Positions 10,273-17,809 of a stretch of DNA of 33,818 bases are shown here, in pieces. A program made the translations under genes and the position numbers. This DNA is from an uncultured Clostridia bacterium. Lineage in GTDB: Bacteria; Bacillota; Clostridia; Christensenellales; Borkfalkiaceae. The notes beneath the pieces are model-generated. The model was not told the origin of the DNA and made no database searches. It was given only the letters and a program-made list of their open reading frames with translations. The DNA is taken from NCBI GenBank assembly GCA_944343275.1, contig CALVMH010000018.1, forward strand, positions 1 through 33,818, read 5' to 3'. How positions within the stretch are numbered: position 1 is the stretch's first letter; each line of letters opens with the position of its first letter.

Positions 10273-11121
10273 GTGCGTTCGCCTCAGGAAGTTGCAGACG
10301 GCATCGTCGGGGTATTCACGGGCTTTGCGCAGAATTGGATCATCGTCATCGAGTCGGTGTTCTTATTCCTGCTTATCTATTTCGTGCTCAAAACGCTCTG
10401 GGAGAACAATGCCAAAAAGCTCGTTCCGCTCTATATCTTTCTGCTGCTGAGCGTCGGAGCGGTCGCGCTCTTTTCGGAGCACCTCACGGTCGCGGTCTAC
10501 TATGTTTTTATCCTGCTCATGTCCCTCTTCTTTTTGCTCCTGTTCAGCGTGGAAATAAAGCGCAGCATCTGGAACGTGGGGGCAAAGCGGGTGAGCAGCA
10601 CCGCCGGTTTGCAGGCGGCAAAGAACAGCGCGGTCTCGGCACGCGCCGACGAATATATTGCGGGCATCGTCAAGGCGGTGCAGAACCTCTCCAAGAACAA
10701 CACGGGCGCGCTCATCGTCCTTTCGGGCGGGAACCTGCCCAAGGAGATCATCGACAGCGGCGTCATCCTCAATGCCAACATCTCCAATCAGCTCATCGAG
10801 GGCATCTTCATCAACAAGGCGCCCCTTCACGACGGGGCGATGATCATCTACGGCGACAAGATCCAGGCGGCGGGCTGCTTTCTGCCCCTCACGCAGAAGG
10901 ACTTTCCCAAGGACTACGGCACCCGTCACCGCGCGGGCATCGGCGTGACGGAAGTGGCGGACGTCTCCGCCATCATCGTCTCGGAGGAGACGGGCATCGT
11001 CTCCTATGTGCGCCGCGGGGACATCACCCGCTATGTCGATTCGGAGAGCCTGAAACGCTATCTGAAAGATTATTATTGGAAGGAATTCAACAGCAACGGC
11101 AGGACCGACAGGAGACCGTAA
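10273..11121 (+). CDS. cdaA: Membrane diadenylate cyclase CdaA
   Basis: Makes the second messenger c-di-AMP from two ATP; in Gram-positive bacteria this controls potassium, osmotic balance and cell-wall homeostasis. The 282-residue protein has three membrane helices (about 23-42, 50-68, 73-92) and a C-terminal DAC domain (about 125-260) with the catalytic DGA (187-189) and RHR (218-220, in GTRHRAGIG) motifs. The start is GTG at 10273, six bases after GGAGGT; the ATG at 10268 is out of frame. The usual partners are CdaR and GlmM. Here a tiny CdaR-like frame follows directly and glmM is absent. Confidence 0.95.
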   Translation: MRSPQEVADGIVGVFTGFAQNWIIVIESVFLFLLIYFVLKTLWENNAKKLVPLYIFLLLSVGAVALFSEHLTVAVYYVFILLMSLFFLLLFSVEIKRSIWNVGAKRVSSTAGLQAAKNSAVSARADEYIAGIVKAVQNLSKNNTGALIVLSGGNLPKEIIDSGVILNANISNQLIEGIFINKAPLHDGAMIIYGDKIQAAGCFLPLTQKDFPKDYGTRHRAGIGVTEVADVSAIIVSEETGIVSYVRRGDITRYVDSESLKRYLKDYYWKEFNSNGRTDRRP

Positions 11122-11124
11122 CGT

Positions 11125-11232
11125 ATGAAATTTTTGACCTTTCTCGGAAAGCTGTTTACCCATAACATCCCCTTGAAGCTGCTCGCGCTCGTGCTCGCCG
11201 TTGCGGCGGTCATCGTCATCAACGCCGTATGA
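11125..11232 (+). CDS. 35-residue membrane protein resembling the N-terminal anchor of CdaR/YbbR
   Basis: ATG at 11125 is ten bases after AGGAG, in the end region of cdaA, and the frame ends in an ATGA overlap with the next gene. The product is a short basic N-terminus and one membrane helix: the segment HNIPLKLLALVLAVAAVIVIN matches the signature start of CdaR (YbbR) proteins, where 'N-n-x-x-L-K-l-l-a-l-x-l-A' leads into the anchor and a final VN. The YbbR repeat domains that normally follow outside the membrane are missing. It sits exactly where cdaR belongs, after cdaA. It could be a reduced CdaR that contacts CdaA in the membrane, or the remnant of a deleted gene kept by translational coupling. 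Seen: intact start, ribosome-binding site and stop. Inferred: function. Confidence 0.66.
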   Translation: MKFLTFLGKLFTHNIPLKLLALVLAVAAVIVINAV

Positions 11233-12395
11233 AGAGCTGTCTGCGCCTGCCCCGCGTACTCATCCCGCGCGAGGGGTTTGAAACATGGGCGGTCATCGCC
11301 TGCGATCAGTTCACTTCGGACAGGGAGTATTGGAAGCGTGTGGAGCGCACCGTCGGGGACGCGCCTTCCACGCTTTCCTTTATTCTGCCGGAGGTCTATC
11401 TGGGGGAAGAGGACGAGGAGCGCATCGCCGCCATCCGCGAGAACATGTACGCCGCGCTCGAAGCGGACGTCATGTCCAAACTCACGCGCGGCGCGGTGTT
11501 CACCGAACGCACCACGCGCACGGGAACGCGGCGGGGCATCGTCGCCTGCATCGACCTTGAAGCGTATTCGTGCACGCCGGGCGAGGACGCGCCCATCCGT
11601 TCGTCGGAGGCGGTCGTGCCCGCGCGCCTTCCCGCCCGCATCGCGGAGCGCAAGGACGCGCCCCTCGAATTTCCGCACGCCATCGTCTTTTACCGCGACA
11701 AAAAGGACAGGGCGGTGCGCGCTCTTCTGCGCGAGGACCTGGAACTACTCTATGACTTCGACCTCATGGAGGGCGGCGGACACCTGACGGGAAAGTTCGT
11801 CCCGCAGGACATCGGGGAAGTGATTTTGGAGATGCTGCACACCAAGGGCGAACCCATGTTCGCCGTGGCGGACGGCAACCATTCCGTTGCGGCGGCAAAG
11901 GCGCATTGGGAGGCGGTAAAGCCCTCTCTCAAAGAGGAGGAGCTTGCGCATCATCCCGCGCGCTTCATGCTCGTCGAACTTGTCAACATCTACGATGCGT
12001 CCGTGGTGTTTCATCCCATCCACCGTCTTGTGAAGGAGACGGACGCGGAGGGCTTTTGCGATTTCTTCATGAAGAACGTCAGGTGCCGCCGCGAGGGAAA
12101 CGTGCTCATCCCCGCGCTGCCCGCGGGCGCGGAGGGGGTGCGGCGGACGGATGAACTGTGCGAGCGCTTCGTGCGTGAGAGCGGCGGCGTCATCGACTAT
12201 GTGCACGGAGAAAAACAGCTTGTTCTGCGCACGCAGGAGGCGGGCTGTGCGGGCGTGCGGCTTGCGGCGATGGACAAGGACGATTTCTTCCCCGCGTTGA
12301 AGGGGGGCGTCAATCTTCCCAAAAAGACCTTCTCCATCGGGGAAGCCAAGGAAAAACGGTATTATCTGGAAGGCAGAGAGATCAGGTATGATTAA
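11229..12395 (+). CDS. DUF1015 family protein
   Basis: A 388-residue protein of the DUF1015 family, whose biochemical function is not established. Recognised from the N-terminal LPRVLIPREGFETWAVIACDQFTSDREYW, the VYLGEEDEERI segment, and the central MLHTKGEPMFAVADGNHSVAAAKAHW motif containing the conserved DGNHS. The start is the ATG in the ATGA overlap with the CdaR-like stub. It overlaps the aspartokinase gene by eight bases. In other Firmicutes DUF1015 genes are often near serine/phosphoglycerate metabolism genes; that context is not seen here, so the neighbours do not fix its role. Confidence 0.88.
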   Translation: MKSCLRLPRVLIPREGFETWAVIACDQFTSDREYWKRVERTVGDAPSTLSFILPEVYLGEEDEERIAAIRENMYAALEADVMSKLTRGAVFTERTTRTGTRRGIVACIDLEAYSCTPGEDAPIRSSEAVVPARLPARIAERKDAPLEFPHAIVFYRDKKDRAVRALLREDLELLYDFDLMEGGGHLTGKFVPQDIGEVILEMLHTKGEPMFAVADGNHSVAAAKAHWEAVKPSLKEEELAHHPARFMLVELVNIYDASVVFHPIHRLVKETDAEGFCDFFMKNVRCRREGNVLIPALPAGAEGVRRTDELCERFVRESGGVIDYVHGEKQLVLRTQEAGCAGVRLAAMDKDDFFPALKGGVNLPKKTFSIGEAKEKRYYLEGREIRYD

Positions 12396-13701
12396 AGTTT
12401 GCAAATTCGGCGGAACGTCCATGGCGGACGGGATCACCATGCTGCGCGTCAGGAAGATCGTGGAGAGCGATGCTTCCCGCCGCTATGTCGTTGTATCGGC
12501 GCCCGGGAAACGGTTCAGCGGCGACGTGAAGGTGACAGACCTTCTGTACGAGACGTATGACAATATCGCCCGCCGCGGCGAGACGGGCGCGTCGTTCGAA
12601 AAAATCTGCGAGCGGTTCCGCGGCATCGTCTCGGAACTCGGACTGCCCATGGACATCGACGGGCTGCTCGAAGAGACGGGGAAGGAGATGCTGGCGGAGC
12701 GCTCCGCGGCGTTCTGCGCCTCGCGCGGGGAATACCTGTCGGGCAGGATCATGGCGGAACTTCTTAGCGTTCCCTTCATCGACGCGCGCGACGTCGTCAA
12801 ATTCGGCGCGGACGGGCGCCTGAACGGTCCCAAGACGTATTCGCTGCTCGCGGCGGCGCTCAAAGGCAAGCGGCGCGCCGTCGTTGCGGGCTTTTACGGC
12901 TCGGACGAAGCGGGCAAGGTCGTCACGTTCTCGCGCGGCGGGAGTGACATCTCCGGCGCGATCGTGGCGCGTGCGGCGGGTGCGGGACTGTATGAGAATT
13001 GGACGGACGTGAGCGGGTTCTTGGCCTGCGATCCGCGCATCGTCGACGACCCCGTTCAGATCAACACCATCTCCTATAAGGAACTGCGCGAGCTCTCCTA
13101 TATGGGGGCGAACGTGCTGCACAGCGAATCGATTTTTCCCGTGCGCGAGGCGGATATTCCCATCCGCATCCGCAACACCTTCCGCCCGGAGGACGAGGGG
13201 ACGGAGATCGTGCCCACGTCCCGCTATACGTACAGCGGAAAGCGGGTCACGGGCATTGCCGGGAAAAAGGATTTCACCGTCATCTTCTTGGAAAAATCGC
13301 TCATGAACGCCGAGATCGGCTTCACCTACAAGGTGCTCGAAGTGTTCCTGAAACACAACGTTTCCTTCGAGCATATCCCCACGGGCATCGACACGATGTC
13401 TTTCGTCATCGACGGTTCGGAATTGGGCGGCGCGCTCGACGACATCTGCGAGGAGATCCGCGAAGCGGTGCATCCCGACAGCCTGCGCGTCATCCGTGAG
13501 ATCGCGCTCATCGCCGTCGTGGGGCACGGCATGGCGCGCAGCGTCGGCACGAGCGCGCGCCTCTTCGAAGCCATTGCCCGCGCGGGCGTCAACGTGCGCA
13601 TGATCGACCAGGGGTCTTCGGAGATCAACATCATCGTCGGCGTGGACAACGACTGTTACGAACGCACCATCAAGGCGGTGTACGAAGAATTTTTTGCCTG
13701 A
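12388..13701 (+). CDS. lysC: Aspartate kinase
   Basis: A 437-residue aspartokinase, first step of lysine, threonine, methionine and diaminopimelate synthesis (aspartate + ATP to aspartyl phosphate). The kinase domain begins with the signature KVCKFGGTSMADG (KFGGTS at 6-11) and contains TFSRGGSDISGAIVARAAGA and NWTDVSGFLACDPRIV. The C-terminal part (about 290-437) carries tandem ACT-type domains (ITGIAGKKDFTVIF...; GHGMARSVGTSARLFEAIARAGVNVRMIDQGSSEINI), the usual site of allosteric amino-acid feedback. Single-function enzyme; no homoserine dehydrogenase is attached. Overlaps the DUF1015 gene by eight bases; a strong terminator follows. Several paralogues exist in many bacteria, so the symbol is approximate. 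Confidence 0.94.
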   Translation: MIKVCKFGGTSMADGITMLRVRKIVESDASRRYVVVSAPGKRFSGDVKVTDLLYETYDNIARRGETGASFEKICERFRGIVSELGLPMDIDGLLEETGKEMLAERSAAFCASRGEYLSGRIMAELLSVPFIDARDVVKFGADGRLNGPKTYSLLAAALKGKRRAVVAGFYGSDEAGKVVTFSRGGSDISGAIVARAAGAGLYENWTDVSGFLACDPRIVDDPVQINTISYKELRELSYMGANVLHSESIFPVREADIPIRIRNTFRPEDEGTEIVPTSRYTYSGKRVTGIAGKKDFTVIFLEKSLMNAEIGFTYKVLEVFLKHNVSFEHIPTGIDTMSFVIDGSELGGALDDICEEIREAVHPDSLRVIREIALIAVVGHGMARSVGTSARLFEAIARAGVNVRMIDQGSSEINIIVGVDNDCYERTIKAVYEEFFA

Positions 13702-13755
13702 ACAACGCGTTTTTTTGCCGCGCCGGAGAGGGGCGGCGGATACGTCGGACGGCTG

Positions 13756-13792
13756 AAAAAAGCACTTTGCAGACAGCAAAGTGCTTTTTTTT
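13756..13792 (+). terminator. Intrinsic terminator (bidirectional) after lysC
   Basis: A 10-bp perfect stem AGCACTTTGC (13761-13770) / GCAAAGTGCT (13776-13785) with a 5-base loop, flanked by an A run (13756-13760) and a T run (13786-13792). It serves lysC and can also stop the convergent XRE gene. Confidence 0.92.
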
Positions 13793-13871
13793 GATCGGCA
13801 AATCTTCCGCTTTCGTCAAGCCGAAACTGCGCCGCCGCGCAGCGGCAGGTGCCCCTCGGCGCGGAAGGGGG

Positions 13872-14075
13872 CTACTGCACGAGTTCGTCCAGCGTGACGC
13901 CGTAAAGCTCGGCAAGCATCAGAAAGTGTTTGAGGGTGGGAACGGTGATCCCCGCTTCATAGGCGTGATAGGATTGGTAGGTGATCCCGAGTTTTTCCGC
14001 GACCTGCGATTGTGTCAATCCGAATTCCTTGCGCAGTGCCTTCAGGTTTTCGGAAAGTTTGTATAATTGCTGCAT
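13872..14075 (-). CDS. XRE-family helix-turn-helix regulator
   Basis: A 67-residue protein that is almost entirely one Cro/cI-type HTH domain: ENLKALRKEFGLTQSQVAEKLGITYQSYHAYEAGITVPT, then a short helical end TLKHFLMLAELYGVTLDELVQ. The start is taken at 14075 because AAGGAAAGGG lies just upstream; an in-frame ATG at 14099 would add eight residues but has no ribosome-binding site. Divergent from the gene at 14162, with two identical palindromes in between, which suggests it represses both genes and itself. No toxin, phage or conjugation gene is next to it. Confidence 0.88.
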   Translation of the reverse strand: MQQLYKLSENLKALRKEFGLTQSQVAEKLGITYQSYHAYEAGITVPTLKHFLMLAELYGVTLDELVQ

Positions 14076-14092
14076 GATGTTCTTCCCTTTCC

Positions 14093-14149
14093 TTGACATT
14101 TTATAGTTTCAAACTGTAAAATAGATATAACTAAGTTTCAAACTATATT
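14093..14149. promoter_or_regulatory. Divergent overlapping promoters with two palindromic operators
   Basis: Two copies of the palindrome AGTTT-C-AAACT lie at 14105-14115 and 14134-14144, 29 bp apart centre to centre. Plus strand: TTGACA 14093-14098 and TAAAAT 14117-14122 (18 bp). Minus strand: TTGAAA read from 14141-14136 and TACAGT from 14118-14113 (17 bp). Operator 1 sits in the plus spacer and over the minus -10; operator 2 covers the minus -35 and the early transcribed plus region, so a bound repressor would block both directions. These are predicted XRE sites. Confidence 0.68.
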
Positions 14150-14161
14150 ACGGAGGAGGAA

Positions 14162-14620
14162 ATGGACCTGCAACTCACGTTTGAGGAAGCGGAAATTTTG
14201 TTGAAGCTCGCATGTCTCGGCGTGCACGTTCTGCGCGGCGGGGCGGGCGCCGATGCGCACGAGGCGTTTTTGCTGCGCTTGTACCGCCGCGTGCACAGGG
14301 ATGTGCCGACGGACGGCGCGGCGCAGATGTGCCTGCTCGACCTGTTTGAATCCCTCCGCGGTCAGTGTGAGGAATATGACCGCAAAGCATGCATCGCGGA
14401 GCTTGCGGAGCAGACGGCGGAACGGCTGTATCCGCATCCCCTGCGCACGCGGGAGCGGCTCTTCGGGCATCTTGCCGTACAGCGGGCTGTCCGTGAAAAG
14501 CTGTGCGGCGAGGGGCTTGGCTGCGTGACGGTGGATACATCCTGTCTGCCGGGCGATGTCCCGCAGGCGCAGACGGACGCCCCGCAGGGGGCGCCGGGGA
14601 ATCTTGCCGAAAATGCTTGA
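14162..14620 (+). CDS. Unknown protein, divergent from the XRE regulator
   Basis: A 152-residue protein I do not recognise. It is predicted largely alpha-helical, soluble, with no signal peptide or membrane helix. It is acidic and leucine/alanine-rich in the N-terminal 110 residues (FEEAEILLKLACLGVHVLRGG; LYRRVHRDVPTD; LLDLFESLRGQCEEYDRKACIAELAEQTAERLY). The C-terminal 30 residues are Pro/Gln/Gly-rich and probably disordered. Cysteines are scattered (at LACLG, MCLLD, GQCEE, KACIA, LCGEG, GCVTV, SCLPG). A very good ribosome-binding site (GGAGGAGG) precedes the ATG. The only clue to its job is the divergent repressor and shared operators, which suggest expression on demand. Its stop codon lies within the -35 box of the FMN riboswitch promoter. 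Confidence 0.75.
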   Translation: MDLQLTFEEAEILLKLACLGVHVLRGGAGADAHEAFLLRLYRRVHRDVPTDGAAQMCLLDLFESLRGQCEEYDRKACIAELAEQTAERLYPHPLRTRERLFGHLAVQRAVREKLCGEGLGCVTVDTSCLPGDVPQAQTDAPQGAPGNLAENA

Positions 14621-14645
14621 CAGGGCGCGGACGGCGGACTATAAT
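14617..14645 (+). promoter_or_regulatory. Perfect consensus promoter of the FMN riboswitch-ribU unit
   Basis: TTGACA at 14617-14622 and TATAAT at 14640-14645 with a 17 bp spacer. The -35 box overlaps the stop codon of the preceding gene. Transcription should start near 14652, just upstream of the aptamer. Confidence 0.88.
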
Positions 14646-14659
14646 AATGGCAATCGAAT

Positions 14660-14772
14660 ATTCTTTGGGGCGGAGTGGAAGTCTCCACCGGCAGTATAGT
14701 CTGCGAAGGGCGCAAGCCCCCGAACGGGTGCAATTCCCGTACCGACGGTCATAGTCCGGATGAGAAAAGGAA
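14660..14772 (+). ncRNA. FMN riboswitch (RFN element)
   Basis: The conserved RFN blocks appear in order: TTCTTTGGGGCGGAGTGGAA (14661-14680), TCTCCACCGGCAGTATAGTCTGCGAAG, an AAGCCCCCGAACGGGTGCAATTCCCGTACCGACGGT-type region read in segments at about 14713-14752, then CATAGTCCGGATGAGAAAAGG closing the P1 helix. Block order and spacing match the six-stem FMN aptamer. It binds flavin mononucleotide and controls the riboflavin transporter downstream, here by transcription termination. Confidence 0.96.
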
Positions 14773-14786
14773 CAAAGCGCAAGTTT

Positions 14787-14815
14787 GCGCGCCCCTTTTC
14801 GGGGCGCGCTTTTTT
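14787..14815 (+). terminator. Riboswitch-controlled intrinsic terminator
   Basis: A 9-bp GC-only stem GCGCGCCCC (14787-14795) / GGGGCGCGC (14801-14809) with loop TTTTC and a T run at 14810-14815. It lies 15 bases after the FMN aptamer, so it is the expression platform: FMN binding should favour this hairpin and stop transcription before ribU. Confidence 0.92.
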
Positions 14816-14858
14816 GCGGCGGGCAAAGAATATCCGAAAAATTTTTTGAGGTGTTCTT

Positions 14859-15608
14859 ATGGCTGCAAAAACGTACTTCTCCTCCACGCGCATCGCAATG
14901 ATCGCGCTCTTCTCGGCGCTCGCGGCGCTCCTCTACATCTTCAACTTCGCGCTCCCGTTCGCCTTTCCCGCCTTTCTGGAATTCCGCTTTTCGGACGTCC
15001 CCGTCCTCATCGGCACGTTTGCGTTGGGACCCGTATCGGGCTGCGTCATCGTCGTCATGATGGTGCTTATTAAGCTCGTGTGCGTGTCCACGTCCACCAT
15101 GTTCGTGGGGGATGCGGCGGACATTCTCGTCGGGTTCGCCCTCGTCATCCCCGCGGGGCTCATCTACGGCCGTCACCGCACCTTCCGCGGGGCGCTTTTA
15201 TCGCTTGCGGTCGGCTCGCTCGTCTCCACGGCGCTCGCGGTGCTGCTCAACCGCTTCGCCCTCGTGCCCGCCTACGTCGTTCTGATGTTCGGCGGGAGCT
15301 GGGAACCCATCCTCGGCATGATGACGCCGCTCTTTCCCTCCTGCACGCAGGAAAATTTCTATGCGCTCTATCTCTGGGCTGCCGTGCTGCCCTTCAATCT
15401 GTTGCGCTGCCTCGTCGCGTCGCTCGTGACGCTGCCCGTCTATAAGCACATTTCGCGCGCCATCAACCGCCTCAACGCAAAACTCACGCCCAAACAACAG
15501 GCGGAGGGCGACGGGCGCCTTCACACGGCGCTCATCCTTTTAGGTTTTGCGCTCGCCGTCCTCGTCCTCATCTTTTTCGCCCTCCTGCATTACCTGCTCA
15601 CGGCGTGA
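14859..15608 (+). CDS. ribU: Riboflavin ECF transporter substrate-binding component RibU
   Basis: A 249-residue membrane protein with about six hydrophobic helices, of the S-component family of energy-coupling-factor transporters. The N-terminal IAMIALFSALAALLYIF and the following FLEFRFSDVPVLIGTFALGPVSG are typical of RibU. The FMN riboswitch upstream fixes the substrate as riboflavin or a close flavin. It needs a shared EcfT/EcfA module, which is not in this window. The C-terminal extension (INRLNAKLTPKQQAEGDG, then a last hydrophobic helix) is longer than in the shortest family members. GAGGTG at 14848-14853 precedes the ATG. Confidence 0.93.
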   Translation: MAAKTYFSSTRIAMIALFSALAALLYIFNFALPFAFPAFLEFRFSDVPVLIGTFALGPVSGCVIVVMMVLIKLVCVSTSTMFVGDAADILVGFALVIPAGLIYGRHRTFRGALLSLAVGSLVSTALAVLLNRFALVPAYVVLMFGGSWEPILGMMTPLFPSCTQENFYALYLWAAVLPFNLLRCLVASLVTLPVYKHISRAINRLNAKLTPKQQAEGDGRLHTALILLGFALAVLVLIFFALLHYLLTA

Positions 15609-15645
15609 AGGGCGGCGCGGAAATTGCCGTGCCCGTGCAAAATTC

Positions 15646-15674
15646 TTGCAAAAAGTCGCCGTATGCGGTATAAT
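15646..15674 (+). promoter_or_regulatory. Promoter predicted to give a leaderless tsaE transcript
   Basis: TTGCAA at 15646-15651 and TATAAT at 15669-15674, 17 bp apart. The tsaE ATG at 15683 starts eight bases after the -10 box, at the predicted transcription start, and no Shine-Dalgarno is present. Confidence 0.72.
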
Positions 15675-15682
15675 GACCGTGT

Positions 15683-16081
15683 ATGGCGGTTTTTCTTTCA
15701 CATTCGCCCGATGAAACGCGTGCGTGGGCGGAACGATATGCAAAGACGCTCTCGCCCGGCGACGTCGTTTTGCTGGACGGCGAGATGGGCGCGGGGAAGA
15801 CGGTGCTCGCACAGGGCATCGCGCGGGGGCTTGGCGTCCAAGAGGATGTTCTCTCGCCCACCTATGCCTATGTCAACAGCTATGCGCCCATGTTCCATTT
15901 CGACTGCTACCGCATCGAAAGCGTGCGGCAGGCGGAGGAGCTCGGCTTTTCCGACTATTTCGACGCGGGCAAAATTTGCCTCGTCGAATGGAGCGAGAAC
16001 ATCGCGCCTCTTCTGCCCGAAGGCTGCAAAAAAGTTATCATCCGCAAGAGGGGAGAGGAGACGAGGGAGATCGTCACATGA
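15683..16081 (+). CDS. tsaE: tRNA t6A modification ATPase TsaE
   Basis: 132-residue TsaE, the ATPase of the TsaBDE complex that makes threonylcarbamoyl-adenosine at position 37 of ANN-decoding tRNAs. Walker A GEMGAGKT is at 33-40; the following LAQGIARGLGVQEDVLSPTYAYVNSY and the FHFDCYRIES motif (Walker B region) are diagnostic. The ATG at 15683 is the only good start and lies directly after a -10 box. Overlaps tsaB by four bases. tsaD and tsaC are not in the window. Confidence 0.95.
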   Translation: MAVFLSHSPDETRAWAERYAKTLSPGDVVLLDGEMGAGKTVLAQGIARGLGVQEDVLSPTYAYVNSYAPMFHFDCYRIESVRQAEELGFSDYFDAGKICLVEWSENIAPLLPEGCKKVIIRKRGEETREIVT

Positions 16082-16683
16082 AATTTCTTGCCATCGACAC
16101 GAGCGGGAAGGCGCTCAACGTCGTCGCCGTGAACGGGGAGAAGGAAATCGTCTCCCGCCGCGACGACTGTGCCATGCGGCACTCCGTTCTTCTGATGGAG
16201 ACGATCGATGCCGCGCTGAAAGAGGCGGGGCTGACGCCCGCCGCCTGCGATTTTTTCGCCTGCGTGGCGGGTCCCGGTTCGTTCACGGGCATCCGCATCG
16301 GCATCGCCACCGTCAAGGGGCTGTGCCTTGCCTGCGGAAAGCCCGCGCTTTCCCTCACCTCCTTCGATACGCTCGCATATACTGACAGGAGCGGGAAAAA
16401 GCTCTGCCTTGTGGACGCGGGGCACGGGAACGTGTACGCCTGCGCCTATGACGGCGTGACGGTAAGCCGCCCGCCCGCGTTTCTTGCGCGCGGGGAGGCG
16501 GAAGCGCTCATCGCGGAGGGGTTTGCTCCCGTCGCGCATGCGGTGCTCTTTGGCGGCGTGAAGGCGGCGGACGCCGCGCGGGGGCTGCTTGCCGCCGCAC
16601 GGTCGAAGGCGGGCGAGGCGTGCGCGGCGCACCGTCTGGAAGCGGTGTACCTGCGCAAGAGCTCGGCGGAGGAAGCACGGTGA
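16078..16683 (+). CDS. tsaB: tRNA t6A modification protein TsaB
   Basis: 201-residue TsaB, the non-catalytic ASKHA-fold partner of TsaD. The start MKFLAIDTSGKALNVVAV matches the family N-terminus, and the signature FACVAGPGSFTGIRIGIATVKGL is complete. The start is the ATG in the ATGA overlap with tsaE. The C-terminal domain is short, as in Firmicutes TsaB. It ends in a GTGA overlap with rimI, the usual tsaE-tsaB-rimI order. Confidence 0.94.
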   Translation: MKFLAIDTSGKALNVVAVNGEKEIVSRRDDCAMRHSVLLMETIDAALKEAGLTPAACDFFACVAGPGSFTGIRIGIATVKGLCLACGKPALSLTSFDTLAYTDRSGKKLCLVDAGHGNVYACAYDGVTVSRPPAFLARGEAEALIAEGFAPVAHAVLFGGVKAADAARGLLAAARSKAGEACAAHRLEAVYLRKSSAEEAR

Positions 16684-17114
16684 ACGGGCGGCTGTGGCAG
16701 TATGCGGATCTTGCGCAGATCGCAGCCCTCGAACGGGACTGCTTTTCCGACCCGTGGAACGTGCGCATGCTCGCGGAGAGCTTTCTTTCGGAACGCTTTT
16801 TCGGTTCCCTTCTGGAAGAGGACGGCGCGGTCACGGCATACGGCGGCGTTCTGTGTGAGGGCGAGGAGGCGGAAGTGCAGCTCATCGGCGTGCCGGAGAT
16901 GTACCGCCGCTGCGGAAGGGGAACGCGCATCCTCGAAGACCTGGAAGCCTTTGCCCGTGCGCACGGCGCGCGCCGCGTCCTGCTTGAAGTGCGCGTCTCC
17001 AATTCGCCCGCGCTCTCGCTCTATCTCAAAAACGGGTATCACGGCGTGTATGTGCGTTCGCGCTACTATGCGGACGGCGAGGATGCCGTCGTCATGAAAA
17101 AGGAGTTTGTTTGA
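16680..17114 (+). CDS. rimI: RimI-like ribosomal-protein/GNAT N-acetyltransferase
   Basis: 144-residue GNAT acetyltransferase. The start is GTG at 16680 in a GTGA overlap with tsaB, eight bases after GGAGGAA; the frame could also be read from an upstream ATG inside tsaB but that would have no ribosome-binding site. The RimI-type features are ALERDCFSDPWN near the N-terminus, the acetyl-CoA loop YRRCGRGTRIL (Q/R-x-x-G-x-G/A form), and LEVRVSNSPALSLYLKNGYHGVYVRSRYY. It acetylates N-termini, typically of ribosomal protein S18, although targets in Gram-positive bacteria are less clear. Confidence 0.9.
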   Translation: MNGRLWQYADLAQIAALERDCFSDPWNVRMLAESFLSERFFGSLLEEDGAVTAYGGVLCEGEEAEVQLIGVPEMYRRCGRGTRILEDLEAFARAHGARRVLLEVRVSNSPALSLYLKNGYHGVYVRSRYYADGEDAVVMKKEFV

Positions 17115-17809
17115 GGCTTTCGTATGTGCAGCGCGGCGAGGGGAAGGACGTGCTCTTCCTGCACGGATATCTTGCGAGCAAGGCGTGTTTCGCGCCGCAG
17201 ATCGCCTATTTTTCGCGGTATTTCCGCGTGACGGCGCTCGATTTTCCGGGGTTCGGCGGGGCGGAGGCGCTGCCTGCGGCGTGGTCGGTCTCCGAGTATG
17301 CCGATTGGCTGCTCGGCGCGCTTGCGGCGCTCGGGATTGCCTTTCCGCACGTCGTCGCCCATTCCTTCGGCGGCAGGGTGGCGGTGAAGTGCCTTGCGCG
17401 CGGGAACGTGTTCGACAGGGCGGTGCTCGTCGGGTGCGCGGGCATCGTCCCGCGCCGCACGCTTGCCTACCGCCTGCGTGTGGGAACATACCGCGCCGTC
17501 AGAAAATTTGCGCCGCGGTTTGCCGAAAGAACGTTCGGCAGCGCGGAATACAGAACGCTTTCCCCCCTCATGCGGGAGAGCTATAAAAAGATCGTGAACG
17601 AGGACCTGCGGGAGGACGCGAAGCGTATTTCCCGCCCCGTGCTGTTTATAAACGGCACCGAGGACACCGCCGTTCCGCCCGCTGCCGTCAAGGTGTATCT
17701 TGCGAGCGTGCGGGAGAGCAAGGTGTTCTGGATGGAGGGATGCGGGCATTTTGCCTTCCTCGACGATCAGATCGCATTCAATGCGGCAGCGGAGGAGTTT
17801 TTACGATGA
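17111..17809 (+). CDS. Alpha/beta-hydrolase
   Basis: A 232-residue alpha/beta-hydrolase. TTG at 17111, in a TTGA overlap with rimI and just after AAGGAG, is taken as the start. The fold elements are clear: LFLHGYLASK (oxyanion-hole HG), DFPGFGGAE, nucleophile elbow AHSFGG, acid in INGTEDTAVPP, and histidine in GCGHFAFLDD, so a full Ser-Asp-His triad is present. The substrate is unknown. The gene overlaps the membrane MurF gene by four bases, which ties it to the t6A/peptidoglycan unit, but that does not define its reaction. Confidence 0.9.
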   Translation: MRLSYVQRGEGKDVLFLHGYLASKACFAPQIAYFSRYFRVTALDFPGFGGAEALPAAWSVSEYADWLLGALAALGIAFPHVVAHSFGGRVAVKCLARGNVFDRAVLVGCAGIVPRRTLAYRLRVGTYRAVRKFAPRFAERTFGSAEYRTLSPLMRESYKKIVNEDLREDAKRISRPVLFINGTEDTAVPPAAVKVYLASVRESKVFWMEGCGHFAFLDDQIAFNAAAEEFLR

